A DNA stretch of 64,000 nt, taken from assembly GCF_002198715.1 (NCBI RefSeq), contig NZ_MWLK01000006.1, positions 62,001 to 126,000 of the forward strand, read 5' to 3'. The notes under the pieces are model-generated. The model was given only the letters and a program-made list of their open reading frames with translations. It did not search any database and was not told where the DNA came from. This document shows, piece by piece, positions 1 to 8,364 of this stretch. The stretch comes from Rhodomicrobium sp. R_RK_3. GTDB lineage: Bacteria > Pseudomonadota > Alphaproteobacteria > Rhizobiales > Rhodomicrobiaceae. Within the stretch, counting starts at the first letter, position 1. Every line of letters begins with the position of its first letter. The position numbers and the translations under genes were made by a program.

Positions 1-2
1 CC

Positions 3-1193
3 GGCTCGGGCGACCGCTCTGCCATCGGCACCCTCGTTTATGACGCGCTGCGCAAGCGGGCCTCGCTCGGCTGGCGTATGGGCGACGATTCTCCGCGCGG
101 CCTCGTTCTTGGCGCGCTGCGCCATGTCTGGGGCCTGCCCGCCGAAGAGATCGCCGCTCTGTGCGACGGCTCCGAGCACGCGCCGGCCGCCTTGTCCGAC
201 GCGGAGAGGGATCGGCTGAGCGCCGATGCTGAGGCGGCTGGCGACATGCCCGGCTGGATCGCCGCCGACGTGCCGGAATGGCTGTTTCCCGAATTCGAGG
301 CCGCTTTCGGGGCGAATGCCGTCGCCGAAGGCCAGGGCCTCGCCGAACGCGCGCCCATTGACCTGCGCGCCAACACGCTGAAAGCCGACCGGCCCCGCGT
401 GCTGAAGGCGCTCGAGAAATACCGCCCCGCCGCCACCCCGATCTCGCCGCTCGGCATCCGCATCGCCGCGCCCGGCTCGCAGGAAAAGAACCCCAATGTC
501 GAGGCGGAAGCGGCGCACGGCAAAGGCTGGTTCGAGGTCCAGGACGAGGCCTCGCAGATCGCCGTGGCGCTGTCGGGCGCGGGGCCTCGCCTGCAGGTGC
601 TCGATCTCTGCGCCGGTTCCGGCGGCAAGACGCTCGGCATGGCGGCGCTGATGCAGAATACCGGCCAGATCCACGCCTTCGACTCGGACAAGCTTCGCCT
701 GCGGCCGATCTTCGAGCGGCTGAAGCGGGCCGGCGCGCGCAACGTCCAGGTGATCCCGGCGGGCGAGGAAGCCGCGCTCGACGCGCTGACCGGACGGATG
801 GACGTCGTCTTCGCCGACGCCCCCTGCTCCGGCTCCGGCGTCTGGCGCCGCCGCCCCGACGCGAAATGGCGGCTCACTCCGGAGGCGCTGGCGCTGCGCA
901 TCGAGGAACAGCGCCGGGTGCTCGAACGCGCCGCCCCCTTGGTGCGGCCGGGCGGACGGCTGGTCTATGCCACCTGTTCGGTGATCGCTGCCGAGAACGG
1001 GGCGCAGACGCGCTGGTTCCTGGAGCATTTCCCCGAATTCGCCGAACGGGCGTGGACGGAGGTTTGGAAGGACTCGCCGCTTCCCTCACCGCCCCCCGCC
1101 GTAGCCGGAAATAGCGGCGCGGCGTTGCAATTGACGCCGGCCAGCCATGGAACCGATGGCTTCTATATCAGCGTTTTAGAGCGGCGGGCTTAG
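3..1193 (+). CDS. RsmB/NOP-family rRNA cytosine-C5 methyltransferase (5' end outside the window)
   Basis: SAM-dependent RNA m5C methyltransferase of the RsmB/Sun family, expected to modify a cytosine of 16S rRNA. The reading frame is open to the left edge and the residues before the first internal ATG (position 78) read like the family (GSGDRSAIGTLVYDALRKR), so the true start lies upstream; 396 residues are visible. Motif I is DLCAGSGGKT, motif IV is DAPCSGSG with the catalytic/release cysteine, and motif VI is YATCSV with the second cysteine of the two-cysteine mechanism. An rsmB-like gene just before guaA is common in alphaproteobacteria. The exact target nucleotide is inferred from family only. 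Confidence 0.9.
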   Translation, partial: GSGDRSAIGTLVYDALRKRASLGWRMGDDSPRGLVLGALRHVWGLPAEEIAALCDGSEHAPAALSDAERDRLSADAEAAGDMPGWIAADVPEWLFPEFEAAFGANAVAEGQGLAERAPIDLRANTLKADRPRVLKALEKYRPAATPISPLGIRIAAPGSQEKNPNVEAEAAHGKGWFEVQDEASQIAVALSGAGPRLQVLDLCAGSGGKTLGMAALMQNTGQIHAFDSDKLRLRPIFERLKRAGARNVQVIPAGEEAALDALTGRMDVVFADAPCSGSGVWRRRPDAKWRLTPEALALRIEEQRRVLERAAPLVRPGGRLVYATCSVIAAENGAQTRWFLEHFPEFAERAWTEVWKDSPLPSPPPAVAGNSGAALQLTPASHGTDGFYISVLERRA

Positions 1194-1419
1194 TTCGGGC
1201 GTCAATCGGACACGCATTGTTGAGAATTGGGGCGGTTCCGCCCCAATCTCGCCGTTCTGTCTGTGTTGTGTGGCCCTGCCGCTGGACATAGGGCGGCTGA
1301 TGTGAAAGACCCATGCCAGTCGGCAGTGTCAATCATGCGTCACACGTTTCTGCCTATGCTCCGCGGCTTCCTGCGGGTGTTTCGCGTTCCGCGACGCACA
1401 GGCCTCATCAATAGCGAGA

Positions 1420-1650
1420 ATGAATATGGGTGCAATTAAGACACTTTTGGGGATCGTCATTTTGGCGGCGATCATCGTCTTTGGTTATTGGCTCTATGCG
1501 ACCTACACGATCGCTTCGGGCGACGACAAGATCTGGGTCGAAGTGAACAGCCGTCTGCCAGAGCCGCTTCGCAAATGGTCCTGCAACGAGGTGAAGAACC
1601 GCGTTGCCGCCGCGCAGGCCCCGACCGGCTGCTCCGACGCGTGGAACTGA
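1420..1650 (+). CDS. Small single-span membrane protein, function unknown
   Basis: A 76-residue protein with one hydrophobic segment at about residues 7–28 (LLGIVILAAIIVFGYWLYA) followed by a short, soluble, probably periplasmic tail holding two cysteines (WSCNEV and TGCSDAW) that could form a disulfide. Start at ATG 1420; a second in-frame ATG two codons later is equally possible. It stands alone between the rsmB-like gene and guaA on the same strand, with about 225 bases of upstream sequence in which I see no other gene. I do not recognise the family. Confidence 0.6.
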   Translation: MNMGAIKTLLGIVILAAIIVFGYWLYATYTIASGDDKIWVEVNSRLPEPLRKWSCNEVKNRVAAAQAPTGCSDAWN

Positions 1651-1770
1651 CCTGTCTTACGGGACAGCGGTAAACCCACGGTAAATTTCCAGGCGGGCGC
1701 GGCGCGAGCGCTGCATCCGCCCGGGTTCTGCTTTGCTTCGCGCGCCCCGCCTTGACGGAGGCCGGATCTG

Positions 1771-3333
1771 ATGCTACCGGCAGCCATGACGGACAGCATT
1801 CTCATCATCGATTTCGGCAGCCAGGTGACGCAGCTTATCGCGCGCCGCGTGCGCGAGGCCGGGGTCTACTCCGAAATCGTTCCCTTCCAGCACGCGGAAA
1901 AGGCTTTTGCAGCGCTCAAGCCGAAAGCGGTGATCCTCTCCGGCGGACCGGAATCCGTGCATGAGGAGGGCACGCCGCGCGCGCCGCAAGCCATTTTCGA
2001 GGCGGGCGTGCCGGTGCTCGGCATCTGCTACGGCCAGATGCTCATGGCGGCGCAGCTCGGCGGCCAGGTCGAGGGCGGCCATCATCGCGAATTCGGCCGC
2101 GCCGATGTCTCGGTGCAAAGCGACAGCCCACTTTTCGAAGGCGTATGGCGACCGGGCGAGAACCATCCGGTGTGGATGAGCCATGGCGACCGCATCACAC
2201 AAATCCCGGAAGGTTTCGAGGTGGTCGGCGTCTCCGGCAACGCGCCCTTCGCCATCATCGCCGACGATGCGCGCCGCTATTACGGCCTGATGTTCCATCC
2301 CGAAGTGGTGCACACGCCCGATGGCGGTCAGTTGCTGTTCAATTTCGTGCGCAAGATCGCCGGCTGTGAAGGCGATTGGACCATGGGCCGCTTCCGCGAG
2401 GCGATGATCGCGAAAATCCGCGAGCAAGTCGGCGGCGCCAAGGTGATTTGCGGCCTGTCGGGCGGCGTCGATTCAGCGGTCGCGGCGGTGCTCATCCACG
2501 AGGCCATCGGCGAGCAGCTCACCTGCATCTTCGTCGATCATGGCCTGCTGCGGCAGGCCGAGGCCGATGAAGTCGTGTCGTTGTTCCGCGGCGCCTACAA
2601 TATCCCGCTCGTCCATGTCGATGCTTCCGAGCGCTTTCTCGCCGCCCTCGCCGGCGTCACCGATCCCGAGCGGAAGCGCAAGACCATCGGCGGCCTGTTC
2701 ATCGACGTCTTCGACGAGGAAGCCTCTAAGCTCGGCGGCGCCGATTTCCTCGCCCAGGGCACGCTTTATCCCGACGTCATCGAAAGCGTCTCCTTCACCG
2801 GCGGCCCATCGGTCACCATCAAGTCGCACCACAATGTCGGCGGCCTGCCCGAGCGGATGAAGCTGAAGCTGCTCGAGCCCTTGCGCGAGCTGTTCAAGGA
2901 CGAGGTCCGCCTGCTCGGCCGCGAACTCGGCCTGCCCGAGCATTTCGTCGGCCGCCATCCTTTCCCTGGCCCGGGCCTTGCCATCCGCATCCCCGGCGAA
3001 GTCACCCGCGAGCGCCTGGACATCCTGCGCAAGGCCGACGCCATCTATCTCGACGAGATCCGCAAGGCGGGCCTCTACGACGCGATCTGGCAGGCTTTCG
3101 CCGTGCTGCTGCCGGTGCGCACCGTCGGCGTGATGGGCGATGCGCGCACCTATGATTTCGTCTGCGCGCTGCGCGCCGTCACCTCGACCGACGGCATGAC
3201 CGCCGATTATTTCGGCTTCGGCCACGATTTCCTCGGCCGCGCCGCCACCCGCATCATCAACGAGGTCAAAGGCATCAACCGCGTCGTCTACGACATAACG
3301 TCGAAGCCGCCGGGGACGATCGAGTGGGAATGA
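1771..3333 (+). CDS. guaA: GMP synthase (glutamine-hydrolysing)
   Basis: Converts XMP, ATP and glutamine to GMP, the last step of guanylate synthesis, in the cytoplasm. Residues about 6–200 are a class I glutamine amidotransferase with the nucleophile cysteine in GICYGQ. Next comes an ATP-pyrophosphatase domain with P-loop [10 protein letters not shown]. The C-terminal dimerisation domain ends KPPGTIEWE, the usual GuaA terminus. Full length at 520 aa. The family-typical start would be the ATG at 1786 ([13 protein letters not shown]). The only good Shine–Dalgarno (GGAGG, 1757–1761) is 9 bases before the ATG at 1771, so I prefer a five-residue longer product. Confidence 0.97.
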   Translation: MLPAAMTDSILIIDFGSQVTQLIARRVREAGVYSEIVPFQHAEKAFAALKPKAVILSGGPESVHEEGTPRAPQAIFEAGVPVLGICYGQMLMAAQLGGQVEGGHHREFGRADVSVQSDSPLFEGVWRPGENHPVWMSHGDRITQIPEGFEVVGVSGNAPFAIIADDARRYYGLMFHPEVVHTPDGGQLLFNFVRKIAGCEGDWTMGRFREAMIAKIREQVGGAKVICGLSGGVDSAVAAVLIHEAIGEQLTCIFVDHGLLRQAEADEVVSLFRGAYNIPLVHVDASERFLAALAGVTDPERKRKTIGGLFIDVFDEEASKLGGADFLAQGTLYPDVIESVSFTGGPSVTIKSHHNVGGLPERMKLKLLEPLRELFKDEVRLLGRELGLPEHFVGRHPFPGPGLAIRIPGEVTRERLDILRKADAIYLDEIRKAGLYDAIWQAFAVLLPVRTVGVMGDARTYDFVCALRAVTSTDGMTADYFGFGHDFLGRAATRIINEVKGINRVVYDITSKPPGTIEWE

Positions 3334-3422
3334 CGCGGCAGAGACCACGCGACAGCAAGACCACCCGGTACCCGTCCGCGGCGATCGGATCGGCGGCAGC
3401 CCACGCAAGGGACATCCAGCGT

Positions 3423-4169
3423 CTATCTCGCTGTGGGCCCCGCCAGTAAAACATGTTCGATGCCGGCGAGAACGCAGTCGAGGCCGCGTTCGAACTCAAT
3501 CTCGGGAGGCGGATGCGTGGCCTCGCCGACAATCCTTGCCATCATCGGAAAGCGGCCGGTGGCGATCAGCCGTTCCAGATAGGGCCACAAGGCCGCCTGC
3601 CACGCCGCCGGATCCAGGCCGCTCTCGCTTTGGGCCCGAAGCTCATTGGCTTCGTTGCGTAAAGCTCCGAGAACATAGGCGTTGACGGTGCCGAGGGCCT
3701 GCATGATGGCGTCCATGTCCTTGAACACGCGCGCTTCGGCGAGCGCCGCGTAAGACGCCTCGAGATAGGCAATCGCGTTGGGTCCGAAATGGGGCCTGCC
3801 GCCCAGCAGTTCGATGAACCAGGGGTGTTGCCGGGTGGCTTGGCGCATCTGGCGGGCGATGGTCCGGAGCGCCTCGCGCCAGCCCCGTTGTCCCAGCGCG
3901 CCGGCCGCCAGCATCTCTCCGTAGACGGCGTCCACCATCAGCTCCAGCAGATCCTCCTTGGTGGATAGATAGCCGTAGAGCCGCATCGTGGTCGCATCAA
4001 GGGAAGCCGCGACCTTTCTCAGCGATACGGCAGCCAGTCCTTCCTTGTCGGCGAGCGCGATCGAGCCCCTCGTGATGATCTCGCGGCTCAGCGGAGAGAG
4101 GGGGCCTTTCGGCTCGGGTCTCTCCCAAAGCACTCCGGCGATTTCGGCTGATTTGCGGGGATTTCTCAT
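3423..4169 (-). CDS. TetR-family transcriptional regulator
   Basis: A 248-aa repressor of the TetR/AcrR type. An N-terminal helix-turn-helix at about residues 40–75 (LRKVAASLDATTMRLYGYLS, then TKEDLLELMVD) is followed by an all-helical ligand domain resembling the C-terminal domain of TetR itself. It is transcribed divergently from the FAD monooxygenase starting at 4255. The 85-base gap holds a perfect 6-bp inverted repeat inside the monooxygenase promoter, and its own -35-like TTGTCA (4199–4204, minus strand) overlaps the partner's -35. The arrangement suggests autorepression plus repression of the monooxygenase until a substrate-like ligand binds. The ligand is unknown. Confidence 0.88.
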   Translation of the reverse strand: MRNPRKSAEIAGVLWERPEPKGPLSPLSREIITRGSIALADKEGLAAVSLRKVAASLDATTMRLYGYLSTKEDLLELMVDAVYGEMLAAGALGQRGWREALRTIARQMRQATRQHPWFIELLGGRPHFGPNAIAYLEASYAALAEARVFKDMDAIMQALGTVNAYVLGALRNEANELRAQSESGLDPAAWQAALWPYLERLIATGRFPMMARIVGEATHPPPEIEFERGLDCVLAGIEHVLLAGPTAR

Positions 4170-4197
4170 GCAGCGAAGCTAACCGCAGTGCGTATGG

Positions 4198-4227
4198 TTG
4201 ACAAGCGACGCATGGAATGCGTACGAT
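4198..4227 (+). promoter_or_regulatory. Promoter of the FAD monooxygenase with embedded TetR-type operator
   Basis: A perfect -35 hexamer TTGACA (4198–4203) is separated by 18 bases from a -10-like TACGAT (4222–4227). The spacer contains the 15-base inverted repeat ACGCAT-GGA-ATGCGT (4208–4222), the expected size and place for a TetR dimer to block RNA polymerase. Transcription would begin near 4234, so the in-frame TTG at 4198 cannot be the start codon of this transcript; the ATG at 4255 can. Seen directly: the hexamers and palindrome. Inferred: repression by the divergent TetR protein. Confidence 0.65.
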
Positions 4228-4254
4228 GTTATGTGGAAATACAGCGTTATATCC

Positions 4255-5382
4255 ATGAGCGAGAAAATCATCATCGTTGGAGCAGGTGTGGCTGGGCTCA
4301 GCCTCGCCATCATGCTCGCGGAACAGAACATCGAAAGCCAGGTTCTGGAAGCAAGGCAGCGTTTCGATGGCCCGACGAGCGGCGTGCGGATATCCGCCGA
4401 AGGCGTCAAGCTCCTGAGATTTATGAAGGTGGATGCGATCGGTGAGGAAACGCAGAGACTCGACCTGCGTTTTGGCACTCTGTCCGCCAGCTTTTCCGCC
4501 CCTCAGCGCGACGCCACGGCAATCGTGGTCACACGGTTGGCGCTTCATGAGCAACTGATGAAGCGGGCACTCTCCCTGGGGATTCGCGTGGTGACCGGCT
4601 TCAACGTTGCGGCCATGAGTGAGTCAGCCCACCGAGTCGAGGTGACATCGGACTCGCGTGAGACGGTGACTGGAACCGTTCTCGTCGGGGCTGATGGAGT
4701 GGGCTCAAAGCTCCGACACAGGCTGAACCCGGCGCAGGGTTCAACGAAGACCTATGCCGGGTATCTGGGCGTGGGGTTCATCACCGGGGACGACACCAAA
4801 ACCGAAATGACGCTGCACAATTATCCTGGTCATCGGGTGGGCATCGCCTCTTGCGGGAAAGTGCACGAGGCGGCGAGGAAGAAAAGCATCTTCATGTGGA
4901 CGCACATTGCCATGCCCGAAGCGGATGCGAAACTGGCGTCGCGGGCGAGCGTCGAGGCAGAGCTGGCGAGACGAGCAGAACGATGGAGTCCCGAGCTCGG
5001 AAGCAAATACAGGCAGTACGCCAAGGATGCGGAAGCCATACTGGCCTACGGTCCCATCTACAATGGGACGCCCCCCGGCCGGTGGTACAGCGACCGAATG
5101 ATCTTGATCGGGGACGCAGCCCATCCCTATGGACCTGGCGGACAAGGAATCAGCATGGCGCTGAAGGACGCCAAGGCGCTATGCGCTGTCATTGCGTGCG
5201 GCTTTGCGGAAGATAACAAAAGGGAATTCCAGCGCAGTCGGGCTCAGGAGTCCCGGACCCTTGGAGAGGCTGCCGAGAAGAGGAACGCCAAAGGCCCACC
5301 CTCCACCAAGTGGGGTATACTCGCCGAGGGCCTCACCATGAAGGCCGCGGAAATCTTCACTCGCGGAAGACTAGAGTTCTGA
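4255..5382 (+). CDS. FAD-dependent aromatic-ring-type monooxygenase (PHBH fold)
   Basis: A 375-aa class A flavoprotein monooxygenase. It has the Rossmann FAD motif VGAGVAGLSLA at the N-terminus, the DG motif GADGVGSKLR and the GD motif GDAAHPYGPGGQG that contacts the FAD ribityl chain. Such enzymes hydroxylate aromatic or polyketide substrates with NAD(P)H and O2; the TetX tetracycline-inactivating enzymes share this fold, but nothing here fixes the substrate. The start is set at ATG 4255 because the promoter identified at 4198–4227 excludes the longer frame. Control by the divergent TetR gene suggests an inducible detoxification or catabolic role. Confidence 0.85.
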   Translation: MSEKIIIVGAGVAGLSLAIMLAEQNIESQVLEARQRFDGPTSGVRISAEGVKLLRFMKVDAIGEETQRLDLRFGTLSASFSAPQRDATAIVVTRLALHEQLMKRALSLGIRVVTGFNVAAMSESAHRVEVTSDSRETVTGTVLVGADGVGSKLRHRLNPAQGSTKTYAGYLGVGFITGDDTKTEMTLHNYPGHRVGIASCGKVHEAARKKSIFMWTHIAMPEADAKLASRASVEAELARRAERWSPELGSKYRQYAKDAEAILAYGPIYNGTPPGRWYSDRMILIGDAAHPYGPGGQGISMALKDAKALCAVIACGFAEDNKREFQRSRAQESRTLGEAAEKRNAKGPPSTKWGILAEGLTMKAAEIFTRGRLEF

Positions 5383-5540
5383 GTCTTGCCGGGCGCATTC
5401 AGTTGCGTCACGATTCGTGAGCTCGACGCTCGCCGCCGTTGTCCCCAACGGCGGCGTTGCGCGCATGTCGCCAAAGCGCAGCGCCAGAGTGCGCGGTTTG
5501 AGCCAATAGGTGTCGAGCGAACGGACCCGCCGGCCTGCCC

Positions 5541-5954
5541 TCAAGCCGGCATCGTCTCGAATTTCGGCAGGGCCGGATCGACATGGTCCCAAGCGTGGGC
5601 CCGCACGCCGTAAGTCACCGCTTGCGGCGCGTAGCGGCTCGGATCGTCGAGGCTCGCGGCGTGGATGGTGAACAGATCGGGCATGGCCGCGAAGGTCAAA
5701 TAGACGGGCGACCCGCAGGCGGGACAGAAAGCGCGCGTCTTCACATTGCCGCTGTCGCCGACCATGCCCCAGCGCGCCGCTTCGCCCGCGACCTTCACCT
5801 GCGCCCGCGACGGGAAGGTCAGGTAGGATCCATGCCCGGTGCCGCTGGCACGCTGGCAGTCGCGGCACTGGCAGTCGTTCATGAAGATCGGCTCGGCGGC
5901 GATTTCATAGCGGATCGCGCCGCAGGCGCAGCCGCCGGTAAAAGGATCGCTCAT
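5541..5954 (-). CDS. GFA-family (glutathione-dependent formaldehyde-activating-like) zinc protein
   Basis: A 137-aa protein of the GFA/CENP-V fold. Zinc-site cysteines are visible as GCACGAIRYE near the N-terminus, QCRDCQRASG at about residues 29–38 and CPACGSP at about 77–83, in the order and spacing usual for the family. Despite the family name most members have no proven formaldehyde or glutathione activity, so the reaction is uncertain. It lies 75 bases downstream of the SRPBCC gene on the same strand and may be co-transcribed with the ArsR–SRPBCC pair. Confidence 0.85.
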   Translation of the reverse strand: MSDPFTGGCACGAIRYEIAAEPIFMNDCQCRDCQRASGTGHGSYLTFPSRAQVKVAGEAARWGMVGDSGNVKTRAFCPACGSPVYLTFAAMPDLFTIHAASLDDPSRYAPQAVTYGVRAHAWDHVDPALPKFETMPA

Positions 5955-6029
5955 TCTACTCTCCCTTGATGAAGCGTCTGTGGGTCGGATTGCTGGCCGG
6001 GGCGATCGGGTCCGTCTCCGAGTGCCCGG

Positions 6030-6488
6030 TCAGTCCTGCTCGCCGGCGATGGCGCCGATGCCCGGAATGATCTTCTTCCAGCCATTGCCCATGGTCTCGA
6101 GAGCGGACCGGTTTCTCGGCACCACGAAGCCGGCATGCACGAGGCGAAGCCGCGTGCCGTTCGCCGTCCGGGCGAGCGTCCAGGTGACCACCGAATTCAG
6201 CAGCGAGCCGTAGCCGGTGTTCCCCTCGTGGCCGCCCTTCCAGCTATAGGCGAGGCGCTCATTCGGGATCACCTCCAGCACCTGGCAATGAATGACGCCG
6301 TCCCAGGCGCCGGCGGGTTTGGTCTGGAAGGTGAAGCGCTTGCCCTGCACCGCCTCGAACCCCGCCGGCGCCATCAGCCAGCGGCCGATCAGTTCGCCGG
6401 TGGTCAGCGTCTTCCAGATCGTCTCCGGCGCGTGCGGGAAGTCCTCCTCGACCACGATCTCCCTGGTGCCGGACGCGGCGTCTTTCAT
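6030..6488 (-). CDS. SRPBCC / AHSA1-like ligand-binding domain protein
   Basis: A 152-aa START-like (SRPBCC, Aha1-type) protein. Typical signatures are REIVVEEDFPHAPETIWKTL at the N-terminus and LRLVHAGF near the middle of the last third, with a C-terminal helix WKKIIPGIGAI. The start codon overlaps the stop of the preceding ArsR gene (ATGA), so translation is probably coupled. ArsR–AHSA1 pairs are widespread and generally autoregulated; the ligand of the SRPBCC cavity is unknown in most cases. Confidence 0.85.
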   Translation of the reverse strand: MKDAASGTREIVVEEDFPHAPETIWKTLTTGELIGRWLMAPAGFEAVQGKRFTFQTKPAGAWDGVIHCQVLEVIPNERLAYSWKGGHEGNTGYGSLLNSVVTWTLARTANGTRLRLVHAGFVVPRNRSALETMGNGWKKIIPGIGAIAGEQD

Positions 6489-6814
6489 GGATCGATCTCC
6501 TTGAGCAGGGCGCGGAGGCCGGCGAACCGGTCGCGCCAGAAGGCGCCGTAATGACCCATCCAGTCCGCCAAAGGTTCGAGACCTTCGGGCCGGGCGCGGT
6601 AATAGACCTTGCGGCCCTCGGGGCGTTCTGAAACCAAACCGGCCTGTTTCAACGACTTCAGATGCTGCGAAATGGCTCCCTGAGTCACGCCGCTCCCCCG
6701 GGTCAGCTCGACCACGGTGATCTCGCCGGACTGGATGACCCGCTCGAACACGGCCCGCCGTGTCGGAACGGCAAGCGCCTGGATGACGGCGTCGATGGGA
6801 ATGGGAGCGGGCAT
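6485..6814 (-). CDS. ArsR-family winged-helix repressor
   Basis: A 109-aa regulator from the ATG at 6814 (MPAPIPIDAVIQALAVPTRR). The winged helix includes the recognition helix region VTQGAISQHLKSLKQAGLV and the wing RPEGRKVYYRARPEG. No cysteine pair typical of metal sensing (ELCVCD) is present, so it is probably not an arsenic or metal sensor; this subgroup usually sits with an AHSA1/SRPBCC gene, as here. A longer frame reaches 6949, but the candidate promoter and operator at 6831–6857 lie inside it and the extension does not resemble the family. Confidence 0.87.
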   Translation of the reverse strand: MPAPIPIDAVIQALAVPTRRAVFERVIQSGEITVVELTRGSGVTQGAISQHLKSLKQAGLVSERPEGRKVYYRARPEGLEPLADWMGHYGAFWRDRFAGLRALLKEIDP

Positions 6815-6824
6815 GAAAGATCCA

Positions 6825-6857
6825 ATAGCACCCGCTAATGAATTAGTCAACGCTAAT
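6825..6857 (-). promoter_or_regulatory. Candidate autoregulatory promoter/operator of the ArsR–SRPBCC operon
   Basis: Read on the minus strand, TTAGCG occurs twice (plus-strand CGCTAA at 6833–6838 and 6851–6856), 18 bases apart, and the interval holds the palindrome CTAAT-GA-ATTAG. A -35-like TTGACT lies between the two copies and a weak -10-like TATTGG would place transcription initiation almost at the ATG 6814, so the mRNA may be leaderless. Repeats are seen directly; promoter function is inferred. Confidence 0.4.
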
Positions 6858-7407
6858 CTATTCTGCCGCTTCCGCATCGGCACCCCTCCGCCTGCCGCGT
6901 CCCGCGTGATGACGGGGCAATCGCGGCGGATCGCTACATGCGATGTCACGGGATGAGCAGCAACATGCCCGTTGTCAAACCGATTGGCCGGAAGCGGCCC
7001 GGTAAGAACGCACGGCAGCAGGTGGAGGTCGACGATCCGTTCACTGCGGCGCGTTGGAGCGGCAGATTGCCTGGGGACTGCGATGGGACCGGGTTCGAGG
7101 GCATTGGCTTGGCGTTATCATCATATGCGTCGCCATGAAGGCGGCCTGAATCTGCCTTCAGCGCTACCCGAGAATCGAATACCTTAAGCATCACAGCGGC
7201 GGTTGCGACCACGGGAACTCGGTCACACCGGTTGCGTGCGTCGGCCCCACAGGGCCGTATCAAAAAGGCCAGTCTCTTGCTTGGCCGGTCACGCCGTTAA
7301 GGCGTGAATATACGCTCGCGATTGCGCGGACGCATCGTTGTCGGCTCGTCGTCACGGGGCCGGCCTTCCGCTATCCTCAGCCATCGAATCATTCCAGAGG
7401 CGCGACG
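6858..7407. other. 550-base intergenic stretch without a supported gene
   Basis: Several short frames are open on both strands, but none has a good ribosome-binding site or a recognisable protein. A small stem (TCACGCC-GTTAA-GGCGTGA, 7290–7308) has no following T-run. I see nothing else that I can name. Confidence 0.5.
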
Positions 7408-7832
7408 ATGACCGCCGATTTGATTTTCCAGGCCGCCAATCTCACCGCTCTCGTCGGCTGGCGCTGCTTGCCTCGCCCTGGTTTCCGCTTGCGGCCGACC
7501 GCATCGCGGGACTGGCGCTCCCTTTGTTGCTTTCCCTGGTCTACGGCGCGCTGCTGATCGCGTACTGGCAACCCAGCGACGGCGGCTTCGACACGCTCCC
7601 CAATCTGATGCGCCTGTTCCAAGGGCCAGAGGTCGTGCTGGCGGGCTGGCTGCATTACCTCGCCTTCGACATGCTGGTCGGCGCCTGGGAGGTACGCACC
7701 GCGCGCGCCGAGCACATCCCGTTCCTCGCCGTGCTGCCCTGCCTCGCATTGACCTTCGTGCTGGGACCGGCCGGTTTTCTAGCCTTCAATCTCCTGCGCG
7801 CCGGCCGAGCCCTGGTGGCGCGGCCGGCATGA
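7408..7832 (+). pseudogene. DUF4281/ABA4-like integral membrane protein, apparently frameshifted
   Basis: From ATG 7408 the protein begins MTADLIFQAANLTALVGW, a typical start of the DUF4281 (plant ABA4-like) family. It then runs out of frame, and the remainder of the family sequence (LALLASPWFPLAADRIAG, GGFDTLPNLMRLFQGPEVV, LAGWLHYLAFDMLVGAWEVR) continues in another frame to the stop at 7832. The break is at about 7455–7462, in GGCTGGCG. One extra CTGG unit there (GGCTGGCTGGCG) would restore a single about 142-residue four-helix protein. Either a real slipped-strand deletion has inactivated the gene or there is a sequencing error; I cannot separate these from the sequence. Confidence 0.75.
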
Positions 7833-7876
7833 GTGCCGGATGCGGCGACCGGTCGGCGAGACGGATCCGACTTAAG

Positions 7877-8344
7877 TCACACCGCCGCCGCCTGTGTCTC
7901 GCCGCGATAGGCGTCGATCTGGATGCCGCTCCGCTTGATCACGGCGGGAACTCCGACCGCGAGCGAAAATGGCGGCACATCGTGCAGCACCACGGCATTG
8001 GCGCCGATGACACTGCCGCGTCCGATGCGGACCGGGCCGATGATCTTGGCGCCGGCGTGGACGATGACGTCCTCCTCCAGCACGGGACCGCCTTCTAGCG
8101 GCCAGCGGCTGCCGAGCAGCACATGCATGCCGATCAGGCAGCGGGCGCCGATTTCGGATTCCTTGGTGACGACGACCGCGAGCGCATTATGGCTGAAATG
8201 CACGCTCGGATCGATGTCGGCCTCGGCGGGAATGCGTGCCGCGAACAGCACGCGGATCACGCCGTCGATGATGCGCGAGGGCATTTTGAGGCGATGCCGA
8301 AGCAGCCAGCGGGAGAGTTTGTGGAGGCGCAGGAGCGACTGCAT
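7877..8344 (-). CDS. Serine-acetyltransferase-like hexapeptide-repeat O-acetyltransferase of the polysaccharide cluster
   Basis: A 155-aa left-handed beta-helix acyltransferase. Hexapeptide-type repeats run through about residues 70–130 (IGARCLIGMHVLLGS, VLEEDVIVHAGAKIIG, IGRGSVIGANAVVL) with the family ending VPAVIKR. It resembles the CysE-like enzymes that acetylate exopolysaccharide sugars rather than true serine acetyltransferase, because it lacks the large N-terminal helical domain. It is the last gene of the minus-strand polysaccharide operon, 20 bases after wecC. Role inferred: O-acetylation of a glycan subunit. Confidence 0.8.
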   Translation of the reverse strand: MQSLLRLHKLSRWLLRHRLKMPSRIIDGVIRVLFAARIPAEADIDPSVHFSHNALAVVVTKESEIGARCLIGMHVLLGSRWPLEGGPVLEEDVIVHAGAKIIGPVRIGRGSVIGANAVVLHDVPPFSLAVGVPAVIKRSGIQIDAYRGETQAAAV

Positions 8345-8364
8345 GATGGATGTCCCCCGGACGT

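Noticed and set aside
6946-7263. 105-codon minus-strand frame upstream of the ArsR gene
   Set aside because: No ribosome site, no hydrophobic or domain pattern, and other frames are equally open in the same stretch.
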